This document shows, piece by piece, positions 59,410 to 64,000 of a DNA stretch of 64,000 nucleotides. A model generated the notes under the pieces. The model did not search any database, had not been told where the DNA came from, and worked only from the letters and a program-made list of their open reading frames with translations. Origin of the DNA: Steromphala cineraria (Eukaryota; Mollusca; Gastropoda; Trochida; Trochidae); contig OU744731.1 in assembly GCA_916613615.1 (NCBI GenBank), positions 12,530,726 through 12,594,725 of the forward strand. The letters run 5' to 3'. The stretch's first letter is position 1; each line of letters opens with the position of its first letter. A program made the position numbers and the translations under genes.

Positions 59410-62400
59410 ATGGCCGACGTCAAGTCACTGGAACACTCAACACTAAAGGTGCGATTAAATATACCATTTTTCAAGTTTCTTTTATCAACATTCGCCTAAA
59501 TTGGTTAAATTTTGTAAACTTCGTCATCACATGTCCGAAAATAAAACAAATGCATCAACAACTGCATGGTTATTCTTTCAAAATGTTAAAAGTTCCTTGG
59601 TAAAATGACAAGGGGCAAATGCCGACAGTGACTTTGAAAGTGGGTTACACTCTGTCTGGGGCAGCTTGATCATAACTGACACTACGGATTGTTGGATGTA
59701 GTAAACAAATTTAAAAAGTAAATGTAATTATGTTGTTTTCACACCTATTTGGCTATTTCATTAGACATGATTATAGTAATCTAAAGTCCAGGACTAAATC
59801 TGTTGACATTTGTGATCTTAATCAGAGTGAATGATATTTGATATCTTTTAGTCTGTAAATCAAATCGCCTTGGTAGCATCACTTGTCGAAGTGTCAAATA
59901 GGTTAATTACACATTTCAATTCTTTTTCATTTGTCAAACTTGTATTGTGATCAACAAAGAGTTTTAAATTACTTTTGAACACAAATGTATACTGCAAACT
60001 GAAAAAATATTTTCATTTACAGTTTAAACTTCTCAAGATGATTTTACACAAGCATGATGTCCTCGCTAAGTAATGAGACAATATCTTGTCACAACATTGT
60101 TTTAAAATATGGTAATAAACAATGACTATTATCTGTTAAAGGCACGTACCACTCAAGCGGCATTCGTCCGCCATTTTGAAAGGTTAGCATTGCGAGAAAA
60201 CAAATGTGCTGTAATATGCTTATTCATTAACAAAATTAAGTAATAACTACTTGATTGATAGAAGAGAAGCACATTCACAAATAATTCATAATAAAAGTTA
60301 TCAGTTGCGACAGCGTTTTGTCGTAGTAATGCATTCCACGATCATAGCTTCGATGATTGGCTTCATTTCACGATGTTTTCATTTTTTGAGCAATACACTT
60401 TATTTTTTGTCAAATTGTCAAATCTTTAACAACTAAAATGCGTATCTCACAAACATATATGAAATTAAGTGTAAAATTATCATGTAAAAATCATATATAA
60501 TTGTAAAGAGGAAATTCCTCCTGAATTTTGTTTCTACAAAAAATACCCCGCTCGAATGGTTCCTTTAACTGCATTACTAAGATTATCTTTGTTGTATTAT
60601 CTCACAATGGTATATCAGGTACTTATTAACTGATATGTTTCATCAGATGTCAATATTATTATTTGGACCTACCATTTAGTTGTCCAAATTCATTTCAGCA
60701 ATTCAATAAGTCACACTGAAATTATCATATCATCTAAAGAATGTGACTATTCTTTATACTCGAATTTAATACTATTATTAATCAAGCATTTTTACTGTTT
60801 GCCAAATCCCTACAAGTTTGGGAGATCCTGAAATTTATGTATGTAGTCCAAGCTAGGTAAAAACCTGTACATCGACCGACTTATTTGAAACAGTTTGATC
60901 GGTGATTATCATAATAAGGATTATAAGTCCATTTATATAGCGCCAACAATCCAATCACAAAGTGGTTTCTCACAGCGCTGACATTAATGAATATTTACAA
61001 CAGGAGTTCATCAGAGATTGAAGTGTTTTTTGACAAGGAAAGTTTTTGAGGTTAGACTGGAAAGACACCGTTTTCTGAGAATTTGGCAGGTGCCTAATCA
61101 ATCACACCATTTTTCACTTTGCAGATTATCTGCATTTAAAAACTTTCCCCCAGCCTGCATGAATTACTAAACTGTACCTTTATTTCTAAATTGCTTACAG
61201 GTTCCCTATGAAGTTTTAAACAAGAAGTTCCGCTCAGCACAGAAGTCGATCGACAGGGAGGTGTCCCATGTACAGGGGGCTGGTAATGACCTGGAGAAGT
61301 GTCTGCAGACAAGCACAGTCTCAGTGGGTGATGTCACCAGGGTCCTCGACAACATGGTGGAGAAACTCACATTTCTGAAGAGAAAGGTAGGCTCAGTCTA
61401 AGTTAACATCGCCTAAATAATACTCGCTTAAGTCTCATAACGTAGACAAGAGTTTATTGAACTAGTCCGCAATGATAGCATCCTGTCTCAGAGTACGAAG
61501 GTTACGCTAACTCCACTAATCTGTACCCTGAGTTCAGAAGCTAGATTCGCTCGCGCGGCCCGACTTGGGATGTAGCCAATCAAATCATTTTCTCGTTTAA
61601 ATTTTATCGAAAAGGTGGCGAGAAAATGATTTGATTTCTACATCCCAAGTCGGGCCGCGCTGTTTCTCTTTTTTTCATATCAATTTTGTTAAATAAATAT
61701 CATATTTATCTAAAAGTACTGTTTTGTGAAATGTCTGTATTATCATAACTCAGATGTTTTTGCTTGTTGATCTTGTCTTTTATAGTTTTAGATCCTAATC
61801 TCACCAAAAACTCTTCGTTACTTGCAAGGTAACACCTCACATCTACATTTCAAGAGAATTTGAATTGACTGTGTATTTGTTAACATTTAACCATATCTTA
61901 CTAAGATTACTCTTTCATTCACTGTTATTTTCAAGTAATAATTGGTGGATGCCATGTGATCTTAGTGGCAAGGTTTGTTAGTATCTCCTACAACTAGGGG
62001 AAAGAGAATAATGGTTTTAGCTATGTCTGTACATGAGTGTGTTTTTTAACCATCCAAGTTAACGACAACAGCTTTTCTCAGAAACATTTTCATTAAGGAT
62101 AAAAAACCTCAGTGTTTGGTTATAGGATATCAGTACATCAATTGAGTTTAAAATGAAGCTTATATCTATTCTGGAGTTATTGCCCTTGTTCTGTTTTCAT
62201 GACTCTTTTAGGGGAAGAGTAATAAATCCATTATTTTGACAGTTCCAATAAATTGACCACATAATAGTTTATTGAGGTCACAAATTCAAATCGATTCATT
62301 AATTTCAACCAAGGACCAAAGTTTATGATCCTATGATTCAACAATTCCTTAAAATCATTGTTTCATTTGCCAACAAAGACATTATTGCAAAAGCGTAATC

Positions 62401-63458
62401 ACTAATCAACTCAATTTTAGTACTCAATTTAGAATTTCTTCATAATGACATCATTGCCATTATTATGTAGTCATCTATAAAAACTTTGCATTGATATTAT
62501 TGATAATTAGCTAACATTTCATTGATAGTGATAGTACCAAATTAGCGCTTGAAGTGAAAAATAGTCTAACACTTGCCAAAGGCATATCTGAAAATCTTTT
62601 GAAAACTTGACGGTTGAATTGATGAAGAAATTACGAGTATCTTGATCTTTATTCTTAGATGGCTTCAGGATATCTTTTCATTGTCTGACACACTAGTCAC
62701 GTGTGCTACTGTAGAGGCACAACGATCTGTCAAACTAACTAAGCAATGTAAACAATTGCTTGTTTCAATACATAATCTCCCAGATGAAGCATCTTGGTTC
62801 TTATATTCAGCACTTTTAAGAATTTGTTAGGAGACGTTGATAATTTTGTCTTCTTGTTATAATTAGGACAATGAGGAAAAATTCTTGGTTTGCAATGAGA
62901 GCAAGTCTGGCGAATTTAAGATTTTGAATGCTTTCTTGACTAAATAACAGAAATAAGAACACCAATCATAGTTTAGCATTTTGCCATATCGGGAAGGGAG
63001 TTGTTTCAATGACTGGCTATGAGCTTATGTATATTTGCGCTATATCACATTTTGCTTACAATTTTCTGCGCAATCATGTGTTATATGTTTGTGTATTTCT
63101 TCAATTTTAGAACAAAATTGTTTAATTTTAATATGCCCAATATATTGGATATTTCAGAACTGTCTACCAATATGTATCATGTTATTCCTGTATTGCAATA
63201 TTCTGATAATACTGCATATCCTTATCAATAACCTTGTCTTCTTGTCACTACCAGGCTGACGAGAGTATCCAGGACGAACTGGAAGCAGCGCGGGTCATCA
63301 AGAGACGAGTGGAACACCTCAAGGAAGTTGAAAATCTTCCTGATGAAGCCCGACCGCTCTGGCAGAAAAAACGTCTTGATAGAATGCTCGTCGAGTTCTT
63401 TCTTAGAGCTGGATATTATAACACTGCTCTCAAGCTAGCCCGACACTCAGAGATTGAG
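59410..63458 (+). CDS. MAEA: MAEA (CTLH/GID E3 ligase subunit), 5' part
   Basis: MAEA (yeast Gid9/Fyv10) pairs with RMND5A to form the RING-type catalytic module of the CTLH/GID ubiquitin ligase. Three coding exons are in the window: 59410-59448, 61201-61386 and 63255-63458, all phase 0, giving 143 residues. The start is MADVKSLEHSTLK. VPYEVLNKKFRSAQKSIDRE matches the conserved N-terminal helical region. RRVEHLKE and WQKKRLDRMLVEFFLRAGYY lead into the LisH motif (about residues 117-143). The CTLH, CRA and RING-like parts lie beyond the right edge, so the gene is truncated only by the window. Splice sites are canonical. Confidence 0.95.
60136..60568. mobile_element. TTAA-flanked MITE in MAEA intron 1
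   Basis: The element 60140-60564 lies between TTAA sites (60136-60139, 60565-60568). The left end AGGCACGTACCACTCAAGCG pairs with the right end CGCTCGAATGGTTCCT. The inner right part GAATTTTGTTTCTACAAAAA is shared with the element at 5743-6064. Confidence 0.65.
60915..61000 (+). repeat. LINE/SINE tail-like sequence
   Basis: CCATTTATATAGCGCCAAC followed by AGTGGTTTCTCACAGCGCTG resembles the 3' region shared by many L2/CR1-type LINEs and their SINEs. It is short and isolated. Confidence 0.35.
61553..61661. repeat. Foldback element in MAEA intron 2
   Basis: The left arm GCGCGGCCCGACTTGGGATG and right arm CATCCCAAGTCGGGCCGCGC are perfect inverses. Pairing continues inward as AATCAAATCATTTTCTCG against CGAGAAAATGATTTGATT after a small bulge. 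The total is about 109 bp with a loop of roughly 25 bp. Confidence 0.8.
61662..63254 (+). other. MAEA: MAEA intron 2, remainder
   Basis: No exon-like or RNA-gene signal was recognised. The short open frames have no protein-like character. The sequence is AT-rich. Confidence 0.45.
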
Positions 63459-63496
63459 GTAGGGCTGTAACATGATGAATATATATATGAAGAAGA

Positions 63497-63590
63497 CAAG
63501 GAGTTTTATGGATTGTCAACTTTTTTATTGTAGAATGTAGCGACATTCTACAATAAAGAAGTTGATAATCTATAAAACTCCTTTTTTGAT
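63497..63590. repeat. Palindromic element, AAGGAGTTTTAT family
   Basis: AAGGAGTTTTATGGATTGTC with AACTTTTTTATTGTAGAATG is followed after a very short centre by its inverse, ending ATAAAACTCCTTTTTT. It is a nearly perfect palindrome of about 90 bp. The sequence is related to the element at 49063-49236. Confidence 0.75.
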
Positions 63591-64000
63591 ACTCCAACTT
63601 CTAAAATGCCTCTCAAACAATGAATATATATATATGAACACTAAAGTATATGTTATTTTTGACAAAGCAACAATAGTTTAAATTTTTTGCATTTGAAATC
63701 CTGCTACTGACTTACCCAAAAAGTCACAAACTGTCATATCAAAAGCCAATATGTTTTTCAAGAATTAACTGAGAAACAAATTGACTTTTATCCCAAGCTA
63801 GATGGTCCATCACAATATCTATGAATTTATTTTACACTGAAATTTTGTATCCATATTTATGATTAGATACAAGATTTTACCATTCTTTCAGATGAAGATT
63901 TATATGTTTTCTTACAAGTACCCACAAATGGTTTACCACACTAAAATATAGTTCCTATAGTCTTTGGCTCAATGCAATTAGCTGCAGAAAACTAATTAAA

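Overview
The window is animal nuclear DNA, most likely from a mollusc and possibly a bivalve. The evidence is spliced genes with canonical GT-AG introns, metazoan orthologues (CtBP, MAEA), and intronic repeats that combine a hairpin, a (TCCG)n run and a tandem-repeat core, like the elements described from bivalves. The species cannot be fixed from the sequence alone.

Three genes are supported by homology and splice structure. (1) PUS1, a tRNA pseudouridine synthase, lies on + from 3618 to 34390 with 17 coding exons and about 471 residues. (2) CtBP, a dehydrogenase-fold corepressor, lies on - with coding sequence from 47807 down to 40906 in 9 exons (446 residues); a probable 5' UTR exon lies near 58942-59250. 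(3) MAEA, a CTLH/GID ubiquitin-ligase subunit, lies on + from 59410. Only its first three coding exons are inside the window and it continues past the right edge. PUS1 and CtBP are tail to tail across a 6.5 kb gap. CtBP and MAEA are head to head across an apparent shared promoter.

Layout: 1-2650 is non-genic, with a Mutator-like MITE and a LINE 3' end. 2650-34390 is PUS1, whose introns are packed with mobile DNA: TTAA-flanked MITEs, a 35-bp minisatellite, composite hairpin/(TCCG)n/tandem-repeat elements with 162-bp and 145-bp units, a DNA transposon with an 8-bp target duplication that was itself hit by a 6.0 kb DIRS retrotransposon (10900-18371), and a 6.8 kb ISL2EU-like transposon (23395-30184) with an intact-looking THAP-DDE transposase and a broken SAP/SWIM/YqaJ partner. 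34391-40905 is intergenic with MITEs. 40906-59250 is CtBP, whose 11 kb first intron holds small dispersed repeats. 59250-64000 is the start of MAEA.

The most notable points are: a U12-type (minor spliceosome) intron in PUS1 with consensus donor and branch site; another PUS1 intron whose best-fitting boundaries are AT-AC; a DIRS element that keeps its inverted repeats and internal complementary region but has lost the reverse-transcriptase core, with minisatellite DNA in its place; and a four-unit (648 bp) higher-order periodicity inside a satellite-like intronic array. I found no wholly new biological system. The two-gene ISL2EU-like element is the most complete functional module beyond the host genes.
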